From Chromatiales bacterium (GTDB taxonomy: Bacteria > Pseudomonadota > Gammaproteobacteria > SZUA-152), in NCBI GenBank assembly GCA_026982555.1, contig JALSGT010000140.1, positions 1-44,574 on the forward strand: a stretch of 44,574 bases of DNA, read 5' to 3'. This document shows, one piece after another, positions 23,481 through 32,359 of the stretch (the first letter of the stretch is position 1; each line of letters starts with the position of its first letter). Position numbers and translations under genes: made by a program. The notes under the pieces are model-generated. The model was not told the DNA's origin. It searched no databases and worked only from the letters and a program-made list of their open reading frames with translations.

Positions 23481-26222
23481 ATGAAAGCAAATAAACAACT
23501 GATTCTCGTCGATGGCTCGTCGTATTTGTATCGCGCCTTCCACGCCATGCCCTCGTTGAGCAATTCCCAGGGTCAACCCACAGGTGCGGTGTATGGTGTT
23601 GTCAATATGCTGCGCCGCCTGCTGAAAGATTTTCAGCCGGAATACATGGCGATGGTGTTTGATGCCAAAGGCAAGACCTTCCGTGATGATCTTTACGCCG
23701 AATATAAGGCCAACCGCCCTCCCATGCCGGACGAATTGCGTGAGCAAATTGCCCCGTTGCACGCCATTGTTGAAGCAATGGGATTGCCGATGTTGATTGT
23801 GGAAGGGGTGGAGGCAGACGATGTGATTGGCACTCTTGCCAGGCAAGCCACGGAGATGGGGATGGATTGTCTGGTATCCACGGGTGACAAGGATATGGCG
23901 CAGCTGGTCAATCAGCACGTTACGCTGATGAACACGATGGATAATTCCACGCTGGACCCGCAAGGTGTGGTGGATAAGTTTGGTATTCCACCAGAGCGCA
24001 TTGTGGACTACCTCACGTTGATGGGGGACAGTGTGGACAATATTCCTGGTGTGCCCAAGGTCGGCCCCAAGACTGCGGTGAAGTGGCTGACCCAGTACGG
24101 CACATTGGATGAAATCATTGCCAGGGCGGGTGAAATTACCGGCAAGGTGGGGGAGAACCTGCGTGATGTGCTGGATCAGTTACCGTTGTCCCGCCAGTTA
24201 GCCACCATTAAATGTGACGTACCGCTGGATGCCGGACCGACTGAACTCAAAGTGCAGGCGGCAGATACGGAGCGCCTGACACAATTATTTGCTGAGATGG
24301 AATTTAAAACCTGGTTGTCTGAGCTGTTGCCCGGTAAATCCGCGCAAAATGTGGATAATCATTCTGCACAGACAACGGGAGAAGAACAGGCGCCAGCAGC
24401 CGATGTGCATTACGACATTGTGCTGGATGAGTCAGTTTTTGACGCCTGGCTGAAAAAGCTCCAACAGGCTGAATTGTTTGCCTTCGATACGGAGACCACC
24501 AGCCTTGATTACATGCAGGCAAAAATTGTCGGCGTGTCATTTGCGGTAAAAGCAGGGGAGGCGGCCTACGTGCCAGTGGCGCACCAGATTACCCTGGAGG
24601 ATACCGATGCCAGTACACAGTTGAGTCGTGACGTTGTGCTGGAGAAATTACGTCCGTTGCTGGAAGATGCGGACAAGGCCAAGGTAGGGCAAAACCTCAA
24701 GTATGACATGAGCGTGCTGGCCAATCATGGTATTACCCTGCGTGGTGTGGCGTTTGATACCATGCTGGAGTCCTACGTGCTGGACAGTACGGCAACACGC
24801 CACGATATGGATTCACTGGCGCTTAAATATCTCAACCGCAACACCATTCACTTTGAAGATGTGGCTGGCAAGGGCGCCAAACAAATCACTTTTGATCAGG
24901 TGCCCGTCAGTGTTGCTGGTCCCTATGCCGCAGAAGATGCGGATGTGACGTTACAATTGCACCAGACATTGTGGCCTCAACTGGAAAAGGAACCCCGGCT
25001 CGTCGAATTGTTTAGGGATATTGAATTGCCCTTGTTGACTGTGCTCTCACATATTGAGCGTAACGGCGTATTGATTGATGCCAATATGCTGGCCAAACAA
25101 AGTGAAGAGCTTGCGCAGCGTATGCTGGAGATTCAAAACGAATCTTATGAGGTGGCAGGTGAAGAATTTAATCTTGCCTCACCCAAACAGATTCAAAAAA
25201 TTCTTTTTGAAAAACTGGGGCTGCCGGTACGGAAAAAAACCCCAAAAGGTGCGCCATCCACCGCTGAAGAAGTGTTGGTGGAATTGGCTCATGACTTTCC
25301 GTTGCCCAAATTGATTCTTGAATACCGGGGCATGAGTAAACTGAAGTCCACATATACCGATAAACTGCCGCAGCGTATCGACCCTGGCACAAAGCGGGTA
25401 CATACCTCGTATCATCAGGCCGTGGCCAGCACCGGACGGTTGTCATCATCCGAGCCTAATCTGCAAAATATTCCGGTTCGCAGTGCCGAGGGCCGACGCA
25501 TTCGCCAGGCTTTTATCGCACCAGCCGGTTTCAGCGTGCTGGCAGCTGATTATTCGCAGATAGAGTTGCGCATCATGGCGCATCTTTCTGGTGATGAAGG
25601 TTTACTTAAGGCTTTTGCTGCGGGCGAAGATATTCATCGTGCCACTGCTGCCGAGGTGTTTGCTGTACCGTTGAATGAGGTGGATAACGAACAGCGGCGT
25701 AGTGCCAAGGCCATTAACTTCGGATTGATTTATGGCATGTCAGCCTTCGGCCTGGCGCGACAACTGGGCATTACGCGCGGTGATGCCCAGGAATATGTTG
25801 ACCTTTATTTTAAACGTTATCCCGGCGTGAAAAAATTTATGGACGATACTCGTGAACAGGCCCATGAGCAGGGCTATGTGGAGACGGTGCTTGGTCGTCG
25901 TTTGTATCTGCCGGATATTAATCACCGTAACGGCCAGCGTCGTCAATATGCCGAACGCACCGCCATTAATGCACCTATGCAGGGTACAGCCGCGGACATT
26001 ATTAAACGCGCGATGATTGTGATGGATCGCTGGATTGAGTCTGCTGAACTGGATATCAAGTTGATTATGCAGGTACACGATGAATTAGTGTTTGAAATTC
26101 GGGATGAACACATTGCGGTTGCAAAAATTGAAATCAATCAGTTAATGACCGGGGTGGCTGAACTCAAGGTGCCGTTAGTGGTGGATATAGGCACAGGCAG
26201 TAATTGGGATGAAGCGCATTAA
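23481..26222 (+). CDS. polA: DNA polymerase I
   Basis: PolA fills gaps and removes RNA primers in replication and repair. The 913-residue product has all three domains. The 5'-3' nuclease (about 1-290) has LVDGSSYLYRAFHA, GVEADDVIGTLA and STGDKDMAQLV. The proofreading 3'-5' exonuclease has FDTETTSLD near residue 336, GQNLKYDMSVL and AEDADVT. The polymerase (about 520-913) has motif A DYSQIELRIMAHLSGDE, motif B RRSAKAINFGLIYGMSAFGL and motif C QVHDELVFE. The acidic exonuclease residues are kept, so proofreading should be active. A probable small RNA lies just downstream. Confidence 0.98.
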   Translation: MKANKQLILVDGSSYLYRAFHAMPSLSNSQGQPTGAVYGVVNMLRRLLKDFQPEYMAMVFDAKGKTFRDDLYAEYKANRPPMPDELREQIAPLHAIVEAMGLPMLIVEGVEADDVIGTLARQATEMGMDCLVSTGDKDMAQLVNQHVTLMNTMDNSTLDPQGVVDKFGIPPERIVDYLTLMGDSVDNIPGVPKVGPKTAVKWLTQYGTLDEIIARAGEITGKVGENLRDVLDQLPLSRQLATIKCDVPLDAGPTELKVQAADTERLTQLFAEMEFKTWLSELLPGKSAQNVDNHSAQTTGEEQAPAADVHYDIVLDESVFDAWLKKLQQAELFAFDTETTSLDYMQAKIVGVSFAVKAGEAAYVPVAHQITLEDTDASTQLSRDVVLEKLRPLLEDADKAKVGQNLKYDMSVLANHGITLRGVAFDTMLESYVLDSTATRHDMDSLALKYLNRNTIHFEDVAGKGAKQITFDQVPVSVAGPYAAEDADVTLQLHQTLWPQLEKEPRLVELFRDIELPLLTVLSHIERNGVLIDANMLAKQSEELAQRMLEIQNESYEVAGEEFNLASPKQIQKILFEKLGLPVRKKTPKGAPSTAEEVLVELAHDFPLPKLILEYRGMSKLKSTYTDKLPQRIDPGTKRVHTSYHQAVASTGRLSSSEPNLQNIPVRSAEGRRIRQAFIAPAGFSVLAADYSQIELRIMAHLSGDEGLLKAFAAGEDIHRATAAEVFAVPLNEVDNEQRRSAKAINFGLIYGMSAFGLARQLGITRGDAQEYVDLYFKRYPGVKKFMDDTREQAHEQGYVETVLGRRLYLPDINHRNGQRRQYAERTAINAPMQGTAADIIKRAMIVMDRWIESAELDIKLIMQVHDELVFEIRDEHIAVAKIEINQLMTGVAELKVPLVVDIGTGSNWDEAH

Positions 26223-26347
26223 AAAGGGGGTTAACGTTTTCCTGCAATATGAATTTTAGGTTAAAAATTCTCGGTGATTTTTAACGCAGGTGTTTTTGGT
26301 GCTTAATCCACACGATGTGTCAAACAAAATATTTTTGTGAGGGGCTG

Positions 26348-26374
26348 CAACTTTTTATGATCCTGCCCGTCTTA
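26348..26374 (+). promoter_or_regulatory. Candidate sigmaE/AlgU-type promoter of the polA-engB small RNA
   Basis: CAACTT (26348-26353), 16 bases and TCTTA (26370-26374) differ from the extracytoplasmic sigma consensus GAACTT-N16-TCTGA by one base in each element. A start near 26381 would follow. In P. aeruginosa the syntenic RNA ErsA is controlled by sigma-22, a sigmaE-type factor. An alternative sigma70 reading is TTGTGA with TATGAT at 15-bp spacing. Confidence 0.4.
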
Positions 26375-26380
26375 GTGTAT

Positions 26381-26503
26381 GAACAGGCGCGATGCCTGCT
26401 CCCCGCTTCCCTCCCTAGCGGGTCTAAGCCTGGCGTCCCCAACGTCGGGTGCTTTTAGCCCCGGAGGCTGTCCCGATAATCGGGTGCCACCGGGGATTTT
26501 TTA
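26381..26503 (+). ncRNA. Probable small RNA between polA and engB (ErsA/Spot 42 position)
   Basis: About 123 bases could form a regulatory RNA. A hairpin CCCGC (26402-26406) / GCGGG (26418-26422) has a C-rich loop TTCCCTCCCTA. A second 8-bp hairpin (26429-26436 with 26442-26449) shows loop CCCCA. A terminator hairpin then ends in TTTTTT. C-rich loops suit pairing with Shine-Dalgarno sequences of target mRNAs. Small RNAs occupy this same polA-engB gap in E. coli (Spot 42) and Pseudomonas (ErsA), with engB convergent as here. Homology is inferred from position and shape only. Confidence 0.55.
26459..26503 (+). terminator. Terminator of the small RNA
   Basis: The outer stem CCCCGG / CCGGGG (26459-26464, 26490-26495) holds an inner CCCGAT / ATCGGG stem and is followed by ATTTTTTATT. 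It converges on the engB stop at 26507. Confidence 0.85.
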
Positions 26504-26506
26504 TTA

Positions 26507-27166
26507 TCATTTTTTATCATCAAAGTCCAGCCAGCGATCCAGCACAGCGTAGGTTTCGGTCAACCCCGTGCCTTTGAGTGCGGAAAATAATTGTGTGCTG
26601 CACAAATCGTCAGGTGCATGTGCTTTGAGCTCCCGCTGTACCTGCATCAGGGTATTTTGGGCTGCGCCGCGTTTAAGTTTGTCTGCCTTGGTCAGCAGCA
26701 CATGTACCGGCATGCCCACCTGCCAGCACCAATCCAGTAATTGTTGATCCACCTCTTTGAGTGGATGACGCACATCCATGAGCAAAATCAGTCCGCGCAA
26801 CGATTGGCGTTCGGAAAGATAGGCTTCCATGGTTTGCTGCCAGCGGCGTTTGATTTGTTCGGCCACTTTGGCGTAACCGTAACCGGGTAAATCCACCAGA
26901 TGGCGCTGTCCGTCCAGTTGAAAAAGGTTGATCAGTTGGGTGCGCCCGGGGGTTTTGCTGGTGCGGGCTAGCGATTTTTGTTCGCATAAACGATTGATTG
27001 CACTGGATTTTCCGGCATTTGAGCGGCCAGCGAAAGCAACCTCTGGACCACAGTTCTGTGGCAATTGATTGAGCCGGGCAGCGCTGATGATGAAGCTGGC
27101 AGCGCGGTAACGGATCGATGGATTCGGTTTTTGAAAGTCAGAAGAGGCCACGGTGTGTTTGTCCAA
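26507..27166 (-). CDS. engB: Ribosome biogenesis GTP-binding protein EngB (YihA/YsxC)
   Basis: EngB is an essential GTPase for large-subunit assembly and is linked to cell division. The 219-residue product has G1 [16 protein letters not shown]2-region [15 protein letters not shown]3 [19 protein letters not shown]4 [11 protein letters not shown] and a G5-like FSALKGTGL. Length is normal. It converges on polA and the small RNA gene and diverges from the cytochrome c genes, the standard arrangement in the Pseudomonas lineage. Confidence 0.96.
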   Translation of the reverse strand: MDKHTVASSDFQKPNPSIRYRAASFIISAARLNQLPQNCGPEVAFAGRSNAGKSSAINRLCEQKSLARTSKTPGRTQLINLFQLDGQRHLVDLPGYGYAKVAEQIKRRWQQTMEAYLSERQSLRGLILLMDVRHPLKEVDQQLLDWCWQVGMPVHVLLTKADKLKRGAAQNTLMQVQRELKAHAPDDLCSTQLFSALKGTGLTETYAVLDRWLDFDDKK

Positions 27167-27302
27167 TTTAGAGAATGTATCGCCAAGTATCTAAAACCTA
27201 TTGGCATTTTTGTGCCAGCTGCAATAGTCTAGACTGCTGGTATGTCAGGCACGGAACGCTGGAACGGGACTTTATCAAACGCAAACTCGTATGGGAACGC
27301 TG

Positions 27303-27683
27303 ATGGCCACAAGTACAACCAATACAATTTTAATCACACAAGTGAGGCACACGACCACTAAAAGGCGTGTATTTACACTGATGACCAGTCTGGCGATGAG
27401 TATTGTTATCGTGCCGATGGGAATAGGCAGCGCATATGCGGCCGGCAGCGTTAAGGAGGGGAGCGCCAAAGCGCGGGCCTGTCAGGTCTGTCATGGCAAG
27501 GGTGGGAAAAGCACCAAAGAAGCCTATCCTATTCTGGCCGGTCAACATGCGGCTTATCTTCGCAAGCAATTACGGGCTTTTCGGACGGGTACCCGTAAAG
27601 ACCCTATTATGAATGGCATGGCCGTCGAACTCAGTGATCAGGATATCGAAGATCTGGCTGCTTTTTTTAGTAGCGTCGAGTAA
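27303..27683 (+). CDS. Small monohaem cytochrome c
   Basis: The product has a long N-terminal region, then a hydrophobic signal segment (TSLAMSIVIVPMGIGSAYA). One haem motif CQVCH is followed by KGGKSTKEAYPILAGQHAAYLRKQL and a probable axial methionine in DPIMNGMAVELSDQD. It resembles one half of a cytochrome c4 and stands just before a dihaem c4-type gene, as in Pseudomonas. The start is uncertain: ATG 27303 has GGGA 6 bases upstream, while ATG 27291 has none and ATG 27381 lies just before the hydrophobic segment. Confidence 0.88.
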   Translation: MATSTTNTILITQVRHTTTKRRVFTLMTSLAMSIVIVPMGIGSAYAAGSVKEGSAKARACQVCHGKGGKSTKEAYPILAGQHAAYLRKQLRAFRTGTRKDPIMNGMAVELSDQDIEDLAAFFSSVE

Positions 27684-27777
27684 TCCGCCGGTCGGGTCTT
27701 ACCACTGGTGTGCCGGGTATAACAGGCTACACTTAGGCTTTTTGGGGAAGCCCTCCTAACTTTCGGGGACCTGTAAT

Positions 27778-28422
27778 ATGATGTCGAGACGCCTTGTTTT
27801 TTGTCTGTTGATCAGTATACCGATATGTACTTATTCTTCAGAGGATTCGCATCAACGGCCCGGGGGTAATGTCAGCGAGGGACAGGTTAAATCGGCCGCC
27901 TGCCAGGGTTGTCACGGCCTGGACGGTAACAGTTTCAGCCCGGACTGGCCGAATCTTGCCAGCCAGAATGCCCGTTATCTGTCCAGGCAGATTCGCGATT
28001 TTCAGTCGGGAGCCCGCCAGGACCCCTCCATGCAGAGCATGGTGACGGGACTGGCTGAGCAGGACATCATGGATATTGCCGCCTATTTTGCGACACAAAA
28101 GGTGAGGGCTGATGCCACATCAAATTCTGCGGCAGGCAAAAGGCTTTATATGGGTGGCAATCGTTACACGCATCTGCCGGCCTGTGCCGGTTGTCATGGA
28201 CCCAATGGCGCAGGTAATGGACCAGGGGGGATTCCGGGCCTTGCAGGTCAAAAGCCGGGTTATATGATCAAGACCCTGCGGGATTTTAAAACCGGTGCGC
28301 GCAACAACGACCGCAACGAGATCATGCAGGACATCGCCGCAAAAATGACAGAGAAAGAAATGGCGGCCGTGGCGCAGTTTCTCGCCGGTATGGGTGCCGG
28401 GACACCCGATGCCGATGAGTAG
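27778..28422 (+). CDS. Dihaem cytochrome c4
   Basis: This periplasmic or membrane-associated electron carrier of the cytochrome c4 family donates electrons to terminal oxidases. The 214-residue product has a signal peptide (VFCLLISIPICTYS) and two similar halves. Each half has a haem site, CQGCHGLDGNS and CAGCHGPNGAGNG. Each also has a following PxLAxQ segment and a methionine-bearing loop (PSMQSMV; NEIMQDIAAKM). The duplication and spacing are typical for c4. It follows the monohaem gene by 95 bases and converges on the cyclic-nucleotide-binding gene, with 16 bases between stops. Confidence 0.93.
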   Translation: MMSRRLVFCLLISIPICTYSSEDSHQRPGGNVSEGQVKSAACQGCHGLDGNSFSPDWPNLASQNARYLSRQIRDFQSGARQDPSMQSMVTGLAEQDIMDIAAYFATQKVRADATSNSAAGKRLYMGGNRYTHLPACAGCHGPNGAGNGPGGIPGLAGQKPGYMIKTLRDFKTGARNNDRNEIMQDIAAKMTEKEMAAVAQFLAGMGAGTPDADE

Positions 28423-28438
28423 ATTTTATTTACGCGGA

Positions 28439-28924
28439 TTATTTTCGGCCTGGGGCATAAAAATAACTGTTAAAAGTGGATACGTCCTGACTTACCTGGC
28501 GGAACAGGTGATCGAGGCTGACAATGGCGTGCTCCAGCAGGTTCACGGCGATGTACGGATGCTCTACACGTAGCCGTTTGTACATGGCCCGGCTCAGCTT
28601 CAGCAGGCGGGTACCATTCGTCAGCGCTTTTGCCCGTACCGAACGCGGATTACGGTCAAAAAAGGACATTTCGCCCATTAATTCGCCGGACTTGATATGC
28701 CCCACCTGACTTTCGGCCTTGTCACCCGCATACAGCGCCGTTTCACCCGCGATAACGAAATACAATGCCTCACCCACGTCGCCAATCTCGGCGATGACAT
28801 CACCTTTGTTGAAGGTGACCAGCTCCGTGTAATCAATCAGTGTGGTGACTTCCTTGATGGTCAGTGATTCACACAGGTACTGCTGATTTAAAAATTGCGT
28901 TAGATCGATCTTTTCGGAGACCAT
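28439..28924 (-). CDS. Stand-alone cyclic-nucleotide-binding domain protein
   Basis: The 161-residue product is almost only a CRP-type cyclic-nucleotide-binding domain. It has the beta-roll segment VTFNKGDVIAEIGDVGEALYFVIAGETALY and then the phosphate cassette GELMGEMSFFDRNPRSVRAKA. No helix-turn-helix follows; the C-terminal 45 residues are helical and end in NSYFYAPGRK. It should therefore sense a nucleotide or act as a protein partner rather than bind DNA itself. The conserved cassette Glu and Arg are present, so nucleotide binding is plausible. It lies between cytochrome c4 and dsbA, divergent from the latter. Confidence 0.85.
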   Translation of the reverse strand: MVSEKIDLTQFLNQQYLCESLTIKEVTTLIDYTELVTFNKGDVIAEIGDVGEALYFVIAGETALYAGDKAESQVGHIKSGELMGEMSFFDRNPRSVRAKALTNGTRLLKLSRAMYKRLRVEHPYIAVNLLEHAIVSLDHLFRQVSQDVSTFNSYFYAPGRK

Positions 28925-29150
28925 GGGGTCATACTCCTTGCTTGAGGTCGGTTGTGTTGAGTGATCAAAATTAAGCCGGTTTGTTCAGGCTCATAAAAAC
29001 AAGGCCATAGCATAAACCCTAAACGATAATCTGCGCCAGTGAAGAGCCGATCTGTTTTATTGCGTTCATTCAACGATTTGGATAGGCTCACGCACAGCCA
29101 TATTGCGGTTCGCAGGCAATACCCAATAATAAATGACGAGGTTAATCCCC

Positions 29151-29774
29151 ATGAAAAAATTCACCCCCCTGTTTGCCACCTTTGCCATGGTTGTTGCACT
29201 GGGTTTCACCAGCACTGGCAATGTGATGGCAGCCAAAGATTATGAAACGATCAATCCACCCCAGCCAACCACCAGTGGTGACAAAATTGAGGTGGTGGAA
29301 TTGTTCTGGTACGGCTGCCCTCATTGTTTCACGTTAGAACCTTATGTGGAGCGCTGGCTGAAACGCAAACCTGAAAACGTCAAATTTGTGCGCATGCCCG
29401 GCATGTTCCGCCCCAGTTGGGAAATTCATGGCCGTGCCTACTACACGGCGGAAGTTCTCGGTGTGGTAGACAAGGTGCATAAGCCCATGTTTGAAGCCAT
29501 TCACGAGCAAAAGCGCAGTCTGAGTGATGAAGCTTCTATTATGGCCCTGTTCAAGGAAAATGGCGTGAGCGAGAAGGATTTCAAACGGGTATTCCGTTCC
29601 TTTGCGGTGGAAACCAAACTGCGTCGTGCCAAAGACATGGGACAGCGTTACGGTGTTCGTGGCGTACCGGCCCTCATCGTTAACGGTAAATACCGCACCG
29701 GTGCGACGAAATCCGGTGGTAATGCCAAAGTCTTCAAAGTGGTGAACGAACTGGTCAAAATGGAAAGCAAATGA
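29151..29774 (+). CDS. dsbA: Periplasmic thiol:disulfide oxidoreductase DsbA
   Basis: DsbA introduces disulfide bonds into exported proteins and is reoxidised by DsbB. The 207-residue product has a signal peptide (FATFAMVVALGFTSTGNVMA), the active site FWYGCPHCFTLEP, an inserted helical domain, and the cis-proline loop RGVPALIVNGKY. The ATG at 29151 directly precedes the signal peptide and is preferred over 29133. It lies next to c-type cytochrome genes, whose apoproteins need thiol handling, and ahead of als, again as in Pseudomonas. Confidence 0.95.
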   Translation: MKKFTPLFATFAMVVALGFTSTGNVMAAKDYETINPPQPTTSGDKIEVVELFWYGCPHCFTLEPYVERWLKRKPENVKFVRMPGMFRPSWEIHGRAYYTAEVLGVVDKVHKPMFEAIHEQKRSLSDEASIMALFKENGVSEKDFKRVFRSFAVETKLRRAKDMGQRYGVRGVPALIVNGKYRTGATKSGGNAKVFKVVNELVKMESK

Positions 29775-29841
29775 TCCTGTACCGGGCCGGGTGCGGTCGC
29801 ATTACAGTGACTGCACCGCCTTGTCTGGAGCATATTGAGCC

Positions 29842-31473
29842 ATGAAAGCCGCTGAACTCTTCGTCCGTTGTCTGGAAAACGAAGGTGTTGAATACATCTT
29901 TGGCATTCCCGGCGAGGAAAATCTCGACGTGATGGATGCTCTGCTGGATTCCAATATCCAGTTCATCACCACACGTCACGAACAGGGTGCGGCCTTCATG
30001 GCTGACGTTTACGGTCGCCTCACCGGGCGTGCCGGAGTATGCATGGCCACTCTGGGTCCAGGTGCGACGAATCTGATTACGGGTGTTGCCGATGCCAATA
30101 TGGACCATGCGCCGTTGGTTGCCATCGCTGGTCAGGCCGATACCCACCGCCTGCACAAGGAATCTCATCAGGTGCTGGATTTGGAGCAACTGTTCCGCAG
30201 TTTCACCAAATACAGCTCACGCATTCTTGCGCCGGATATCATCACCGAGGTGACACGCAAGGCCTTCAAGGTGGCGCAAACGGAAAAAACCGGTGCCTGT
30301 TTTATAGAGTTTCCCGAAAACATCGCGTCGATGCACATCGACGACACGCCGTTGCGCGTCAAGCATGCCAGCATGCCCGAGCCTCCGGCGAATCGCGTGG
30401 CGTACGCTGCTGAGGTAATTTCCAATGCCCGCGAGCCCATTATCCTTGCCGGTAATGGTGTGGTGCGTGCTGGAGCCTGGCAGCAATTGGCGGATTTTGC
30501 GCAACGAATGAATATCCCGGTGACCAACACCTTTATGGCCAAAGGTGTGTTGCCATTTCGGCATGCCATGGCATTGGGCAGTGCGGGGCTGCAATCACAG
30601 GATTACGTCAATTTCGGGTTTGAGCAGGCCGACGCGATTATTTGCGTGGGTTACGATCTGGTGGAATACCACCCACGTCTATGGCACCCCACCCGTGACC
30701 GCACTATTGTACACATCGACAGTTCACCCGCAGAGGTGGATGCGCATTATCCTGTTTGTGTCGGTGTGGTAGGGGATATCAAACATTCGCTGGACCGCAT
30801 CGCCGAACAGGCCACACCGCATGAAGGCCACAAACTGCGGCCGCTGCGCGAGGCGTTGATCAAGGAAATGAACCAGCACGGTGATGATGAAAGTTTTCCG
30901 CTCAAGCCGCAAAAAATTATCTGGGATTTACGCACCGCCCTGGGTCTGGAGGACACGGTCATCTGTGACGTGGGCGCACACAAAATGTGGATGGCACGCA
31001 TGTTTCGCTGTGAGCACCCCAATACCTGCCTGATCTCCAACGGCTTTGCCAGCATGGGTATTGCTGTGCCCGGTGCGCTGGCCGCACGTCTGGCCCAACC
31101 ACAGCGCAATGTGGTGGCCGTGACCGGCGACGGTGGTTTTTTGATGAATGTTCAAGAAATCGAGACTGCCGTCCGCTTAAAAATAGCCATGGTGGTGTTA
31201 GTCTGGAATGACTCAGGTTACGGCCTCATTGAATGGAAACAAATGAATCAGTTTGGACGACCCTCCAATGTGGCATTTGGCAACCCGGATTTTGTGCAAC
31301 TGGCCGAGTCCTTTGGTGCAAAGGGTTATCGCATTGAGGCGGCTGAACAATTACTGCCGACACTGGAGCGGGCATTGGCAGACGATGCCGTCAGTATTAT
31401 TGACTGCCCGGTGGATTATCGCGAAAACCTGCGTCTTACCGAAACTCTGGGTGAGATGATTATTCATCTGTGA
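29842..31473 (+). CDS. Acetolactate synthase-type ThDP enzyme (large subunit only)
   Basis: The 543-residue product is a thiamine-diphosphate enzyme close to catabolic acetolactate synthase (AlsS), which condenses two pyruvates. It has the N-terminal ThDP glutamate in TTRHEQGAAFMADVYGR and GPGATNLITGVADA. A central domain follows, then the C-terminal GDGGFLMNVQEIETAVRL...NDSGYG motif that binds ThDP-magnesium. No small regulatory subunit (ilvH) or decarboxylase (budA) is beside it, so it may work alone or use another 2-oxoacid. It lies between dsbA and the EEP-family gene. Confidence 0.88.
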   Translation: MKAAELFVRCLENEGVEYIFGIPGEENLDVMDALLDSNIQFITTRHEQGAAFMADVYGRLTGRAGVCMATLGPGATNLITGVADANMDHAPLVAIAGQADTHRLHKESHQVLDLEQLFRSFTKYSSRILAPDIITEVTRKAFKVAQTEKTGACFIEFPENIASMHIDDTPLRVKHASMPEPPANRVAYAAEVISNAREPIILAGNGVVRAGAWQQLADFAQRMNIPVTNTFMAKGVLPFRHAMALGSAGLQSQDYVNFGFEQADAIICVGYDLVEYHPRLWHPTRDRTIVHIDSSPAEVDAHYPVCVGVVGDIKHSLDRIAEQATPHEGHKLRPLREALIKEMNQHGDDESFPLKPQKIIWDLRTALGLEDTVICDVGAHKMWMARMFRCEHPNTCLISNGFASMGIAVPGALAARLAQPQRNVVAVTGDGGFLMNVQEIETAVRLKIAMVVLVWNDSGYGLIEWKQMNQFGRPSNVAFGNPDFVQLAESFGAKGYRIEAAEQLLPTLERALADDAVSIIDCPVDYRENLRLTETLGEMIIHL

Positions 31474-31549
31474 ATTGACCATTAATACCTAATAATTAAA
31501 TCTAACAGCCATAATCAAGACAGCAGCCTCAACTGACGACATACAATAT

Positions 31550-32353
31550 ATGCAGACCGTACCTATTCCTGATCCTTTTGAAACCGCCAGCTCAGGTACC
31601 CGGTTGAAGCTGCTGAGTTACAATATTCAAGTGGGCATCGCGGCCAAACGTTATCGGGATTACGTAACCGACAGCTGGAAACATGTGTTACCCCATGCAC
31701 AAATTTACGACAATCTTGGCCGTATCGCACGCGCCATCAGTGATTTTGACATCGTGGCCTTACAGGAAGTGGACGCCGGCAGTTTGCGGTCCAGCTTTAT
31801 CAATCAGACTGAATACCTTGCCAGCCGGGCCGACTTTCCCTTCTGGCATCATCAAACCAACCGTAACCTCGGCAAAATTGCCGCCCACAGCAATGGTTTG
31901 TTGAGCCGTTACCGGCCCACGCAGATACACGAACACAAACTCCCAGGGTTACTGCCCGGTCGAGGCGTGATGGTGGTGCGCTACGGCCATCAGGACAACC
32001 CGCTGGTGTTACTCATTATGCACATGGCTCTGGGTAAGCGTGCCCGGCAGCGGCAGTTTGAGTACGTCACACGTATCGTCAATCAATACCAGCATGTCGT
32101 TGTCATGGGTGATCTCAACTGTCAGCCGGACAGTAACGAAATGCAGTTTCTGATTTCCGCCACAGATTTGTGTGAACCCTGTCACGGCCTGAAAACCTTC
32201 CCCAGCTGGCGGCCTGCACGCACCCTTGACCACATTCTTACCTCCTCAAGCCTGCAAGTGCATGACGTGCATGTCATGCAACACCTGTTTTCTGACCATT
32301 TGCCCATCGCCATGGAAATCAGCTTGCCAGACAAATTCCACATAGCCGCCTGA
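31550..32353 (+). CDS. Endonuclease/exonuclease/phosphatase-family protein
   Basis: The 267-residue product has the EEP fold motifs: KLLSYNIQVG with the first Asn, DIVALQEVDAG with the metal-binding Glu, a GDLNCQPDSNEM catalytic loop, and RTLDHILTSSSL and SDHLPIAMEI with the final catalytic histidine pair. The substrate could be DNA, a phosphodiester lipid or an inositol phosphate. No signal peptide is seen, so it is probably cytoplasmic. It is followed 6 bases later by a diguanylate cyclase gene and is probably co-transcribed with it, as in Pseudomonas. Confidence 0.9.
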   Translation: MQTVPIPDPFETASSGTRLKLLSYNIQVGIAAKRYRDYVTDSWKHVLPHAQIYDNLGRIARAISDFDIVALQEVDAGSLRSSFINQTEYLASRADFPFWHHQTNRNLGKIAAHSNGLLSRYRPTQIHEHKLPGLLPGRGVMVVRYGHQDNPLVLLIMHMALGKRARQRQFEYVTRIVNQYQHVVVMGDLNCQPDSNEMQFLISATDLCEPCHGLKTFPSWRPARTLDHILTSSSLQVHDVHVMQHLFSDHLPIAMEISLPDKFHIAA

Positions 32354-32359
32354 AGAAAA

